Assembly (NCBI GenBank): GCA_032209605.1
Contig: JASFXZ010000052.1
Coordinates: 248,001-312,000 of the forward strand
Length of the DNA stretch: 64,000 bases
Reading direction: 5' to 3'
Source: Mactromeris polynyma
Taxonomy: Eukaryota > Mollusca > Bivalvia > Venerida > Mactridae
Shown here: positions 19,683-32,068 of the stretch, piece by piece
Numbering within the stretch: the stretch's first letter is position 1
How the letters are laid out: each line of letters opens with the position of its first letter
Notes under the pieces: generated by a model
What the model saw: only the letters and a program-made list of their open reading frames with translations
Told to the model about the DNA's origin: nothing
Databases searched by the model: none
Made by a program: the position numbers and the translations under genes

Positions 19683-22600
19683 TTATATCATTTCGCATAT
19701 ATAATGAAAGTTAAAATCACAGCCTCTTGCAGTCAACAGATAATCAGTTGCTTGTCTCATCCGTGTGCAACGCGTTTTAACACCGAGTGGTATTGAGCTC
19801 CAGTATACACCTATATCTGTTCTCATTGGTGTTCCGTCTGAAAATTTCCAAGTGGTCAGATCGGTAGGATTTTCACTATAACCATCAACCCAGTAACCAG
19901 TATGTCTGAAACCTGAGAGAAGAAAGGGTACTAGTAATATACTTGTTATGTCGGTAGCATCAAGCGTGGCGTTAAATCAATTGTTGTGTCGGGGGATAAG
20001 AAAAGCATGTGGTTTCAACCATTATTTACTAAAACTCTAACGAATCAATATTGTCATCATCGTCTACAAATTATAACAGAATAACGGGACATAAACATTC
20101 TCATTGTCAATGAAAATTTACCGCCCGGGGGATCAAAATGGTATTCAAACACAGTACTCTCTTAATTGGGGAGATAACTAAATGAATTTTACTAATTAAA
20201 TATAAAAACAATTTTTTTTCAAGTTAAAGGCCATACCAAATTGGAATTTTGTTAAGCGTCCGCGTGCGCCTAGGTTTTGCGCTCCATCGTGCCAAAAAAA
20301 ACAACATTTTTTCTAAGCTAAAACTTCTCAAATATTTTCGATGTCCATGATTCGACAACGGCAATTTTAGTTGAGATCAGACAACTATGCGATTATTGTG
20401 TGAAAACTAGTCCATTTGTGTGAAAACGAGTCAGTTTTAAATTAGATTTATTCATGTATAGATCTAGTTTGGAAACAAACCATTTTGTTTTGTTTTTATG
20501 ATGTTTCTTTCAGTAACATATCTAAAATTATGCATCACTTATTATCTGAGGGTATTTGTTTTTTCGTTATGAGTTTGTGTTTTTGAATAGGTAGCTAGGT
20601 TTCGCGAACTTAGGTTGACGCTTAACAAAATTCTAATTTGGCATGGCCTAATGTTTTACAACTATGTACAATGTGATGTCTTTTGCAAATTTTGAAAAAT
20701 GGACATGTACTTATATGTATCGAGGGTACAATAAGAGGTAATTTTGGTCAAAATGAAATGATACATTTCCATGCATTTATAGGTTTATGTTTAACTGCAA
20801 ACGTCTTTTAAACGGGTGAGTAGGCAGCAAATGTATCATCATAACTATTTTGGGACAGTTGAATTTTATGAAACTTAGGAGTTCAATCAATAAGATCTTG
20901 CATATTAAATTTAACAGACACTGATTAAATATCAGTTTTTATCTAGAAGTATATGGCTTTAATGGGTATAAATCTTTAAAAAGTGTAGGTATTTTTTTAA
21001 ATTTAGAACCAATAGCTGGACATTCCTCCCACGAATATACAGTAAAACATAATTAATAAGACCATCATTGGGACTCTTGGAAACTGGTCTTATTATTGAG
21101 ATGGTCTGAATACTGAGGTTGAATAAAGAGCAAAACAGAGAAAATGGACTTGAAAATTGTGTTCTTAATTTCGAATTGGTCATATTATTGAGGTGGTCTT
21201 TAAGTGAGGTTTTATTGTATACTAACCGTACTCACCAGCACGCTCGGTGCTTTGATTAAATTACACGCCATGTATTAGGTTCAAGTGCGTTGTTCAGACA
21301 TGATTTTCTTTAAAAACACCCACCGACACCCTAATCTAATAACTAGGCTCATTTAAAGCTTAGTCCAAATGAGGTAATGGACAGACAGACGAAATGTGAG
21401 ATTACTTGATGCCTATCATATGATTTAAAAAAGAGAGAATACGTAACTACGGGGAACGCCACATACACAAGACAATATCTCCACTTAAGATCACAATACA
21501 TTCTTATAAGTGTAATTTTACAACTGTGATGTCATGTTCAAATAAATATGTTGTACGTAATATTGGTGAGCGTATTTATCATGCTCTCAGATTAAGAGAT
21601 GATTTTATGTCAAGATTTGCATGATTGTATATATTAAGATATAGGGTTATGTTGATAACGTTCTACGAATGCACTGTAATTACTATGTAATGTCTCCAGT
21701 TACAATGACAATATGACCTTACTACGCTTTGTATTATATATGTTGTAACATCTTGAATGGAACCTTCGGGTGCATTTAAAACTCTTACCTGAGCAATATC
21801 TTAGTACATTACGAACAGCGTCTAACTTGTAAAAGTGATTCAACTTGAGCAGAACACCACCAATTGCACTGCAGTTGTCTCTAGCTTCAGGCTGCGTGAC
21901 GGCCTGGGAAAAAATCCTTACCCGGAATTCCTCTGTCACAGTAAATAGAGCCCCACTCAATGGACATGCGTTACCTATCAAAGAAAGAGTTTGTTTCATA
22001 TACATGTACAATCATGTACATGCACAACTCAGATTACACAAGTTTAATTCTGTCATCCGAACGTATTGAAAACTGATAAAGATTGCTGCAAAACGACCGA
22101 CAGGACAGCGGCGCCTTAGCGGGTTATCAATCATAAGCCGTGACTAAAATCGAATAAAAGACTATGGTGGCATATTATTGCCACCAGTTAAATTATAACG
22201 TTCGCTAATTAAGTGAAAATCGCGAACCATCATTAGATAACCCGTTAGTGTATATACTAAAAAGCTTTCCACAGAGATTGCTATATTCTACAATACAAAA
22301 GTGTCGTTCGAAATACTGCAATGTAATATGAAAATACATGTTGAGTAAAACCTCAATAATACAGCCACTCTTGGGACCCTTAAAAAACGGTCGTGTTATT
22401 GAGCCGGTCAAAAATGGTTTCGTCATGATAACTGAGTTAATTCAACAAGGTAAACATAAGGTAAATAACAAACATCTGTAACTCACGGCAATTTGGGCGG
22501 CCTCTCCAATTCCCAGTATTGGCGCACGTGATATCACTGGAATGTCCTGAAATCTTACATCGGACTCTCATCTTCGCACCTACATTAACTACATTGCCGT

Positions 22601-25600
22601 AAAAGTACTGAGAAATGTTGGTCTTTTTTTTACATTCTGCAAGATAAATAGCATATATTTAAATAGATATATGTTTTGGATAGATTAGTGACTTACTGGT
22701 ATGGGTGAAAGCACAGGAACTTTAGTATATATAGTGCTGTTTTATTAACCGCGCGGACGTAGGAACGTATTACCTGGACCGCATTACATTTCAAAATGGG
22801 TGTATTGAAATGTTCGTATTAGTCCGTAAGCTTGACAGAGAAAAGAAACGGTAGAAAAGTAAACCAAACAGCAGTAATAGTTTTACGCACTAGAGTAAAT
22901 TGAGTCCTGTGTATTGACCGCCTCGTTGTTATTCTGGTTCCCTACCTCAAAAACAGTAAAGACAGGGAACCAGCCCTGCGTTCAGTTTGCAATTTGGTTC
23001 CCCTTTGCAGTCAATGTGATACGGTGGGCCAGGGATACAAAACAAAACGTGAGCGACTGTTAGCCGTAACTGAACGCAGTGTCGGCTCACAAATTCGCGT
23101 GCTACCTCGGAGTTGCGTTAGCGAGTGGGCGCACAGTGCGCCCACACTATTTGGCAAACAGTGCGTTTAATAGAAAAACATGTGCTCAATTTCGTAATGC
23201 GAGCAAGCGTTAACCTTTACCTAACTCAGGGCTGATAGTTCTTACACCTGTCACGGTCAATCTAATAACACCATATATAAAGAAAACAGAAAGTTTGTGT
23301 TCGTGCGTTCAGTTACCACTAAAGGAAGCTGCTCACAGTTCGCGTTGCTAACAAGTGCATTGACAGCCTCGTTTTCGGCTCATAAGTTCGCTTGCTACCT
23401 CGGAGTTGTGTTATAACGAGTGGGTGCACAGTGCGCGTACACTCTTTGACAAACAGTGCGTTCAGTAGCAAAACGTGTGCACATTTTCGTAACGTGAGCG
23501 ACTTTTAGCACTTACTCAACGTAGGGCTGGTGAATGAATTTTGAACTGCAAGATTTAAAACTGATGAACAATGCACAAAATATCGTCAAGTTGGATTGTT
23601 TTGCTTGCTCAGCTTTTCCAGAGACAATAACAATAAATAGTCGCCCCGAAGCATGAAATAACACCCGCTAAATACGTATAAAAGTCGATTTAAGTTAAGT
23701 TAATGGCTTTCTTAATGACAACAGGCGGGAATATTTTGAAACTTCTCTGTCTTATTACTAGATGTTTGTGTTACTATTATAAGCATTGATTGCTAGGAAC
23801 TCTCGAGCGAATGAAACTGTTGCGATATACTGTACGATACTACAAAATATCTTTCATCGATAAACAATTAAGCTCATTTCATTGTTCCTAGTCACATCTT
23901 TAAAATAAAAAGTAGTGGTTTATTCATCAGCGCCATATGATAGGTTTATCCTGATATTTAGCATTCAGATTCGAAGTTGAAATAATATATATATACAATG
24001 TATAAAAATGTTGAAATTGGACCCAATTTACGACTCAAATACAATAATCATTCCTACTAAATGTGTGGCATTTCTTTACTATTCTATATTATAATTCTAG
24101 AATTAACCTACGTTCTGTAAGAACTATGCAGTTGGACCTCGTGTATTCGAATTCATCGGGTCCGAAATTTTATTTCGAAAAATACATGGTTTTGAATAGC
24201 CCATTTCAATTTGTTGTGCATGAGAAGATACATCGGGACGTGATTTTTTCCGGATAATACGAAGCATTCGGATAAAAGGCTGTCGACTAAATGGGGTCCG
24301 GCTGTGTAATATTGCCTTACAGAAGGCCTATTGGAATCACTAAAATTCTTCGATCGATTCTAAAATGGTCCATATGTTCATACTTCGTAAAACACATATA
24401 CTGTGTACAGTACAGAAATGTTGACAGAATAAACACATGTCTGTTTTTTATGTTTTTCAGGGATTATTTTGGCTATCAAAGTTTGGGAAGATGACCCACA
24501 CCCTTCAAATTGGGAATTTAAGAAATTGGGAATTTTAGAAATTGGGAATTTTAGAAATTGGGAATTGAAGAAATTGGGAATTTTAGAAATTGGGAATTTT
24601 AGAAATTGGGAATTTTAGAAATAAATTGAGTATTTTAGAAATTAATTGGGTAAACGACTAGCAATTATAGCAAAATATTAGGAATAAAAGTGAAGGTGAT
24701 GAATTAATGGACAATTGCTATTTATATAAACTGCGTGTGAGTGAAAAGCCTGAGTCAATTTTTGGCTGAATTGAACCAAATGTTTTTCTTCAGATTTATT
24801 GGTAATTTGTGTATTCAAATTGGGAAAAAATATATACTTTTTGGCATTGAGTCTATGGCCTTGTAACGGCTATAAAACAGTTGAAAAAAACTGAATTTGT
24901 TTAACTCTGCTATATACGCTTACAGTACATGTTTGATCGTATCACATTCATCGTATAAATAGAGGATCTTATATGAGTGGTCATTATTTATTGAATTTAT
25001 TAAACGAGTCTTCTAAATACGAGGCTTTGCCGATTATCCATCGATATAACTTTGGTTATTCGGGAAAATTGCTAATCTGCATACTAAAAATCTAATCTAT
25101 AAAGATCATAAAAATGTATTCACAATGAACCGAAAGCGAGAGAGAAAACTAGCATACTGACCAGTATATTCGCAAACTCCAGTGACCATGTTACATGTCT
25201 GTCCATCTTCACAGTCACACGCTGACCCAAACTGCAACGTATTGTAATATTTAATAAAAATCATAATGTCGACATTATTCACCGATTGGGTCCGCACAAA
25301 GTTTGCATCTTTATTTTTCTCAACCTTGAAAAAATCAATGTCACCTAAGGAATACAAATATAAATTTCTACGTTTGAATTTATGAATTATCTTCCTTAAT
25401 TTGATGAAATGTCCAGTAGGTGGCGTGTCAGTAAGTTCAGCACGGGTAGTTATAGGCGGTAAATAAGTTATTCAGCTTCGGAACGTTGTACTGTTCGGAC
25501 AAAACATTATTAATTGTTTAAATTGACGTTATCACGGACATATAATTATATGTCCGTGAAGTTATTAAGCTGTTTGTTTTGATCAGCAAAATATAGTTAA

Positions 25601-28467
25601 TATGAATGTTTATTTGTGACTGTGTATTGCTGAAGTTAAATGTGTAAATTGTCAAAATGCTTTAAGTAAATACGTTTTTAAATCATGGAGCATTAGAGCA
25701 GTACTATGATCACCTATTTCTGCTTTGATTCAGTATGAATGAATGTATAGCTTTCTATTGTATGTATAGTAAAACCTCAATAATAATACCACCCTTGTGA
25801 CCTTTGAAAACTGGTCACAACATTGAGGTGGTTTTATTATTGAGGTAAAATAGAGAGCGGAACAGTTAAAAATGGGTTTGAAAAGCGTGGTCTTAATTTT
25901 GATGTGGTCTTAATTTTGATGTGGTCTTAATTTTGATGTGGTCTTATTATTGAGGTGGTCTTATTATTGAGGTGGTCTTATTATTGAGATGGTCTTATTA
26001 TTGAGGTGGTCTTATTATTGAGGTGGTCTTATTATTGAGATGGTCTTATTATTGAGGTGGTCTTATTATTGAGGTGGTCTTATTATTGAGGTGGTCTTAT
26101 TATTGAGGTGGTCTTATTATTGAGATGGTCTTATTATTGAGGTGGTCTTATTATTGAGGTGGTTTTCAGGTGAGGTTTTACTGTATGTAACAGTCATACA
26201 CAAATTCAATAATCTTCTTATCACTACCGTTAATTGCAATAAGCCACAAATATCAATTACACATTCACAAGTTATAAACTATGGACGGAAAAAACAATTA
26301 TTCTTTGCATGAATATACAGTTTTCAAGAGAAAGAAGCATTTTAACAACACGTGTACATTAAATTATTTAGTATTACATTAGTCTGACAAGCTTTCGCCT
26401 TATATCGGTTATAATCTTTCATCTTTTCATATCGTAACAACAAAGTCTTATATAACATTTGGATATTACTCAAATACCTTCGTTGAACATTTAAAGTAAC
26501 ATTTCTGAGATATAATACACCTGCTAACCCATAACACTAATGCTAAACATTGTTTTGCAGACTGAATGGTTTGTGCACCGCACTGAATGAATTATTTTCT
26601 TTGATAAAATTACAAACAATTGATGAATGCACAATCTCATAAGCATAAGTGTTTTCTTCACTAACATTTGTTTTCTCTATGAATAATTATCCACTTTGGT
26701 TATTCGGGAATTTCGCTAGTCTGCGTACTTATCTTCTCCAAATACAAATATTGTTTCGTGAAAACGAAATTACGAAAAATCTATTGGCATCTCACTTTAT
26801 TTCGTAATTATGAAATCATATTCAGTGTAAACGAAACAATATTTCGTAGAAGTGAAATAATATTTCGTAAAACAAATTTTGTTTTGTTAATGCATGTTTT
26901 TTCTCCCATTTAAACTTTAGAATCATAGTTAAGTCGAGGCAACGACATACTAAATCATCGGAACGAGACAGTTTGTCGTGGGAACGAGTTAGTTAGTCAC
27001 GAGACAAAAATCATTTCACAAATGTCACCTCTATGCCACCGTAAAACAATACCAGTGTCCAATGTTGTAAACGATATTATTGCTAGCACGTGTACATTTC
27101 TGAATTTGAAGTTTAAATTTTTGAATGGAGTGGATACTTTGTCAAGTGTATTTAAGCAATATGTAGATAGAGGTTAATTTTAAGTCTTAATGCATCTAGA
27201 TGGAGTTCTGGATTATCTTATGCCGATATTTAGTTTTCATTGTATTCACCCAACTTTATGAAAGCTTGAATACATTTACATTCCCTAGAGATATCGTGTA
27301 TTGCTTTAGTTTCGCCTGTACTTGTGTGTATTGTGTTTATCTCCCTGTGACATCACGAAGGATGAATTAGCCTTAACTATCAATCGGCTGTTGGCAAGAC
27401 AAACACACCGTCATGAGGCATAAGAACATGCCGTCAGTCAAAGCACCATCCAACGCATGAAGCAAAAGTATCTTGAGACTGGAACAGTTACTAGACGCAA
27501 TCAGAGTGGTCGCTCAAGGTCAACGACAGTCCGAGAAGACCGCAGAATTGTCGTAATGGCCAAACCTAAACGATTTGAATCAGTCGTGACCCTTATGTAT
27601 CTGAAATATTACACCACAGAGATTTCGTGATTGAGAGACTCCAAAACGGATGTTTACTTGCTCGATGACCCATTGTTCGACGTTCATACTCGTCTAGACA
27701 GACGGAACCGTGTAGACTTCACCGCAGGAACATCTTTATCGGCATCATTGACCTGTGCTCTTTGGGGACGTGTCCAAATTTTGTCTTGACTTCCGTGATG
27801 GACGTCAACATGTATGATGTCTAACAGGAACGTTTCCAGGAGTGCTCTGTATCTGAGCAGGACATTTTGGGGATGGCTTTGTTTGTGCGTGCATTTTCTA
27901 CGGTGGACGCATTATTATGCCTCTGGCGTCACATGTTTTTATAGAAATATGTAGAGAATAATTTCGAAAATTGTCTTATCCAGAAAAATGCTTATCAAAG
28001 GTCCAAGTGCACAATGTAGCCAATAGAGCGTCAGACCCTCATGGGCCTCTTGTTTTTAAAAAAAATGCTATACAGTTTTTAAATTCAACCTTTTATTTCC
28101 AGCGCGCAAAACGATGTATATCGCAAGAGCGAGACTAATAAAGATATTGGGTTATTAATATGCGTATGCTTACCTGATCTGCAGGAATGTCTTCACGAAA
28201 GACTGACATGCAACGGTTACAATTCGATATTTCGTCCCGGGTTTCGTGAATTTCGCACGTATGCAATCCAGATCGATAGCATACCAACTGGCATCGAGTT
28301 CGGATATTACATTGCTTCAAACATTCATTTACAGAAATTTGATACAATATCCGCAAAGCCTTAGATTGCGAAGGACATTTGTTCCATTGCATTATAACTT
28401 CACAGTTACCAAGCATACTTGAACACAGTAATATGAACGCCTGGACCAAGTTAGAAAATAACTCCAT
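19683..28467 (-). CDS. Secreted multi-module C-type lectin domain protein (complete, 5 exons)
   Basis: Exons: 28174-28467, 25162-25231, 22487-22636, 21789-21974 and 19683-19912. Phases fit throughout and give 309 residues. Residues 1-20 are a signal peptide (MELFSNLVQAFILLCSSMLG), so the product should be secreted. Residues 22-98 hold nine cysteines in a PAN/apple-like arrangement (SVNECLKQC...C...C...CEIH). Exon 2 is a small Cys-rich module (SACDCEDGQTCNM). Exon 3 (about 122-172) is a sushi/CCP-like module (MRVRCKISG...ITCANTGNW). Exons 4-5 (about 175-309) form a C-type lectin domain: CPLSGALF..., TWKFSDGTPM and the ending GCDFNFHYICE. The calcium/sugar motifs EPN/QPD and WND are not seen, so the domain may not bind sugar in the classical way. 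One module per exon suggests exon shuffling. An upstream GTG in frame (28488) was not used. An innate-recognition role is inference. Confidence 0.85.
21038..21219. mobile_element. MITE family A
   Basis: TACAGTAAAACATAATT at the left and GTGAGGTTTTATTGTA at the right. Lies in the last intron of the lectin gene. Confidence 0.8.
22342..22436. mobile_element. MITE family A fragment
   Basis: GAGTAAAACCTCAATAATAC, then TTGGGACCCTTAAAAAACGG. The right half is missing. It ends about 50 bp from the lectin sushi exon. Confidence 0.6.
22968..23530. mobile_element. Composite repeat with CCAGCCCT ends and two direct internal copies
   Basis: A 155-bp stretch at 23081-23235 (TGCTACCTCGGAGTTG, GCGCACAGTGCGC, AACAGTGCGTT, CTCAGGGCTG) recurs at 23372-23530 with moderate divergence. 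A partial third copy of its end lies at 23040-23080. The outermost left end CCAGCCCTGCGTTCAGT is the reverse complement, with two changes, of the right end ACTCAACGTAGGGCTGG. That suggests a TIR element with an internal duplication. It lies in a lectin intron. Confidence 0.6.
24131..24306 (+). mobile_element. MITE family B, longest copy
   Basis: Starts TTGGACCTCGTGTATTCGAA and ends GTCGACTAAATGGGGTCC. Related pieces are at 4795-4945 (+), 36895-36992 (-) and 37463-37601 (+). The GGACCTCGTGTATTCGAA-type end resembles pogo-group termini. Confidence 0.65.
24505..24652. repeat. 16-bp tandem repeat
   Basis: The unit is AAATTGGGAATTTTAG, about nine copies, decaying to the right. Intronic in the lectin gene. 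Confidence 0.88.
25532..25559. repeat. Perfect 28-bp palindrome TCACGGACATATAA... (copy 4)
   Basis: TCACGGACATATAA is followed directly by its exact reverse complement. It is the cleanest member of the dispersed palindrome family. Confidence 0.88.
25765..26185. mobile_element. MITE family A, internally expanded
   Basis: Ends TATAGTAAAACCTCAATAAT and GTGAGGTTTTACTGTA. Normal copies are about 180 bp. This one is 421 bp because of a 17-bp array inside (25891-26164). Lies in the first intron of the lectin gene. Confidence 0.88.
25891..26164. repeat. 17-bp array inside MITE A
   Basis: About 16 units of GGTCTTATTATTGAGGT. The first few read TTAATTTTGATGT and some later ones end GAGAT instead of GAGGT. 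Confidence 0.9.
27270..27990 (+). pseudogene. Dead Tc1-like transposase
   Basis: Reading across frames on the plus strand gives the second helix-turn-helix of Tc1-type transposases (STIQRMKQKYLETGTVTRR, then SGRSRSTTVREDRRI; about 27438-27560). Further on a decayed catalytic stretch matches the family DESRFCL...DGR..VW region (FGDVSKFCLDFRDGRQHV, about 27762-27813). Stops and frameshifts lie between them, and the DDE core is incomplete. A dead relic in the first intron of the lectin gene. Confidence 0.72.
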
Positions 28468-28499
28468 CTTAACTTGAAAGCCGCTCACAGTAAAACAAC

Positions 28500-31400
28500 G
28501 AATGGAGCATTATCATGCGCTTTGTTGAATACATAAACTTGTTGTCGTGCACAAACATCAGCAGTTGCGATGTTTCTGTTGCAGTTACTAAAAATACGAA
28601 GATACTTAAGTGAACAAGTCAAATCCATATATATCACTTAGTGACTTACACATTCACAAACTATTAAAGAAGGATGGACAAAATAGTTATAGTTCCCTTT
28701 GAATTTACGGATTTCGATTGAAGCAAGAATCGAAACAACACATTTTCATTAAATTATTTAGTAGTCCATTAGTCTGACAAACTTGTGTTTCACATTGGTT
28801 CTAATCTTTCATCTTTTCATATCGTAACATCAAAGGCTGGTTACATTTAGTTGAACATTAAAAAGAATTCTTCTTGGTGGATTTCTGCTGAATATAATAG
28901 ATTCTATCAGCTCAGTCACTACAAGGAAGTTTTTATATAAATAAAATTGTGTCTATATGGCGTTTAAGCATGGCAATAAAGTAGTTTATGTCTCTAGTAT
29001 TTTACTGACATTACCAAGACTGTAGGCCGTTGTACATTGTATCGCCTAACTGTTCTTGTTGCCTTGTATTAACCTTGTGAAGTGCTGCGACGTGTTAGTC
29101 ATGTGTGTGAGATCGTTTGCGATGCTTTGTTCTTTGGTTTCCTTGTCCTTCTCACTCCTTGGTCCGATTTGTATTGTTTGTTGTGTCCCCTCCCTGTGTG
29201 CGTCTCCCCCCATTATAGATCTGCCTCTGGAAGTTCGCATTTGAAAACAAAACGAGGTTCATCCTTCTCTGCATGTGTTCACGTTTTGTTATAGAAACGT
29301 AAGGATATGGAAACGGCGTTTTATTGATAACCCATTTCCAGAATTGCCTCGTTATACAGGCTACCGCGCCTACACCAGACAAGCGCCGATTTGGGACAAA
29401 CCATTTAATATTCTAGAACGTTCGCCATAGGCGCCTGTTATACCACCGCCTATGCATTTTGATCTGCAAAGTTAATTTGCAATCAACATTATAACCAATA
29501 ACAGATACTTATCTGTGCTTATTTTCCCCCATGTTCAACAATTAATATACTGATTGCCAAGTAGAGGAGTCATGAATACCACTTGTACACCTTGGGCATG
29601 ACAAACCCATGCCGCCCGGCACTCAAACCAGACACTAACCTACGAGTGATTTTGTTCATACACATACATACCAGGAGATGATTCTTTTAAGAATGGTGTA
29701 ATGGAACTACTATTACTGTTTGTAGCCATAAGTGTTTGCAGAAACAGCATGCTGGCAGCAAATGATGTATTTTTGCAGAAAGACATTCAAAGGTTACTTA
29801 AGTTCTGAACATAAAGTGTATCAATTATGTATGGAATAATGCAAGGTTCAATTGTTTTGCATCATATCAAAAAGACTTAGCTACTCGTACACAGATTATG
29901 GATTTTCCATTTGCAATTTTGTAAGAAACAAAGAAATGTCAAAATTGGCGTTGATGAATAATATATGTATGAGCATGCATTTGTGAAAATTACTTCAAAC
30001 ATGTTTTGTTAAATTTTTAAAGTGACTTACGGATGAAAGCTTATTGGAAGCTGGAACATGTTCAGGTTGACTGTTTACCATATTTGAGTAAATTACTTGT
30101 CATGACGTCAATGGCAGTTTGATCAAAAGATTCGCCTGTGCGAGCAGAAAATGTCATTATTGAGTGACTTATGTGATAATGTTGTTACAAATGTTTTTTC
30201 CAGTCCGCTATATGTAATATTCAAACTGAAACAAGTGTGGATATATTTACACCTATGTAATTGAATTATTGATGCCTTTTAGTTTTTTTCAGACACAATG
30301 TTTTTGTTCATATGATACTGACAAAGCCTTGTGATTGTCTACCATTCAGTCACTGCTACCAGACAGTTGCAAATCTTGACCTGTGTTGTTAATCATACAC
30401 ACATAGATTTTGTTTTAATAAAGTATACATAACGCTTCTACTAAGCGAGATATATACAGTAACTCTTGATAAGACCACCCTTGGGCCCTTGCAAACTGGT
30501 TTTGATGTGTTCTTAATGTTGAGGTAGTCTAATTATTGAGGTGGTCTTAAAAGTGAGGTTTCTTTTCTGATAGATTGTCATTATTTAAAATAGTGGAGGC
30601 TTTGGTCGAGAAGGAGTCCTTATGTACATCTATGCATTCTATCCAACTATTAAAGTGTGACTAAGGTGTCTCAATAATATGCGAACAAGCCTCGAATTAT
30701 ATTTACATGTGTATTTACATTGTATTATGTAAATGTTTGCTATGTACATTGTACACATCATAATAAATGTTCTGTTCTGTTAATATATATATACGCATAC
30801 AAATCAAATATCACATAATTAAAAACAACCCCGATCTCAAATAAACTCTAATTGTATTCATTGTAAATGCATGAGAATTAACAAAACATATGTGTACATT
30901 TTGTAGTTATCTTTTTTGGTCTCATGTTTGATAAGGCATGAGCTTGGATGTGTCACTAAATGCCATAGTTGTTGTTTTAAATGGGGAGGGAGGGTATTCA
31001 ATATACGTTTTAAGTAATAAGCATACACTGACCACAACACAATGATCTTTCTATCAGCTTTATTACAATAATAATAATCATGGATACAATCTTCATGGAT
31101 ACAGGAAATCAGGACAATATGTTTACAATTATCACAGCAACTTCTACATAATTATACAAACTATTGCAGATATAATAATAAACAAAATACATGTACAAGA
31201 CGAATACTGTTTTGCTCTAACTCTCACTTTATCTCTAGGACAGCAGCATCTGATAAAATCGGGTGTTTGTGCTTAGTGACAGTATTTATATATATCAAAT
31301 TAATCCCAATCGGTGATCAACTTACACATCAAAACTGACACAAATTTACTACTTTTTTTCAGTAATAAAACTCAAAATATCAACTAATAAGATGAAAACA

Positions 31401-32068
31401 CATCATAGGGGATGAGGGTCAATTAACAAATAGTGATGTCATGGATATATAAATCGTTGGTTTGATCTCGGAAGAAAATCTTACAATGTGTGCGGACAGT
31501 ATATTAACCATTTACATGGATAAATACAGGGTATAGCATGAGTAGTACTAAATTACTGAATTCACAAAATAAGTTTTCTGAAAACCTGAAAATCTAGCTC
31601 TTGCTCTTGTTCTCCCATAACAGCGGCCGCCATTAAAGCAAAGCAATTGTCATTTGCTATTTCACTAGTGAATTATCAAAAATAATACATGGATGTTATT
31701 TAACACCTTCGGCGTCATTGATGGTAATTATAGTGCCCATACAAAAAACACAGTAATATGTTATAAAGCGTTGTGAACTACTTGAAAAATGTACAAGTAT
31801 TTCTCGTCTATCAGAGAATTGACAAAGTAGCAAGAAGATCCATGTAAGACCGCTAGTACAAGAAAATGTACAATCTATACGTATCATCAAAATGTCTACA
31901 TGAATTGTTCACATTTTTATTGGTAACAAGTTTTCTGTACATGGAATCATTTCATATAACATAATGTGATTAATAGGTTAAAACTGTTTCAATGAATGGA
32001 TTAATTAATTAGACAGAGACATGTGGTAAGACTTTCCGGCAGTATTCCAACAACATTTAACATTCAAT
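28500..32068. other. Intergenic between the lectin promoter and the HACL1 3' end
   Basis: No exon supported on either strand. A GC-richer patch at 29040-29400 has overlapping short frames on both strands without recognisable family features. The right part should contain the HACL1 3' UTR: on the minus strand AATAAA occurs at 31916-31921, about 150 bp past the stop, and is a plausible polyadenylation signal. Confidence 0.45.
30455..30566. mobile_element. MITE family A, short copy
   Basis: TACAGTAACTCTTGATAAGA at the left, GGTCTTAAAAGTGAGGTTTC at the right. Confidence 0.65.

Noticed and set aside
28468..28488. In-frame GTG seven codons upstream as the lectin start
   Set aside because: The ATG at 28467 begins a proper signal peptide, and GTG starts are not expected in animal nuclear genes.
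29046..29382. Overlapping frames at the GC-richer patch
   Set aside because: No family resemblance, and frames on both strands overlap. I could not support a gene.
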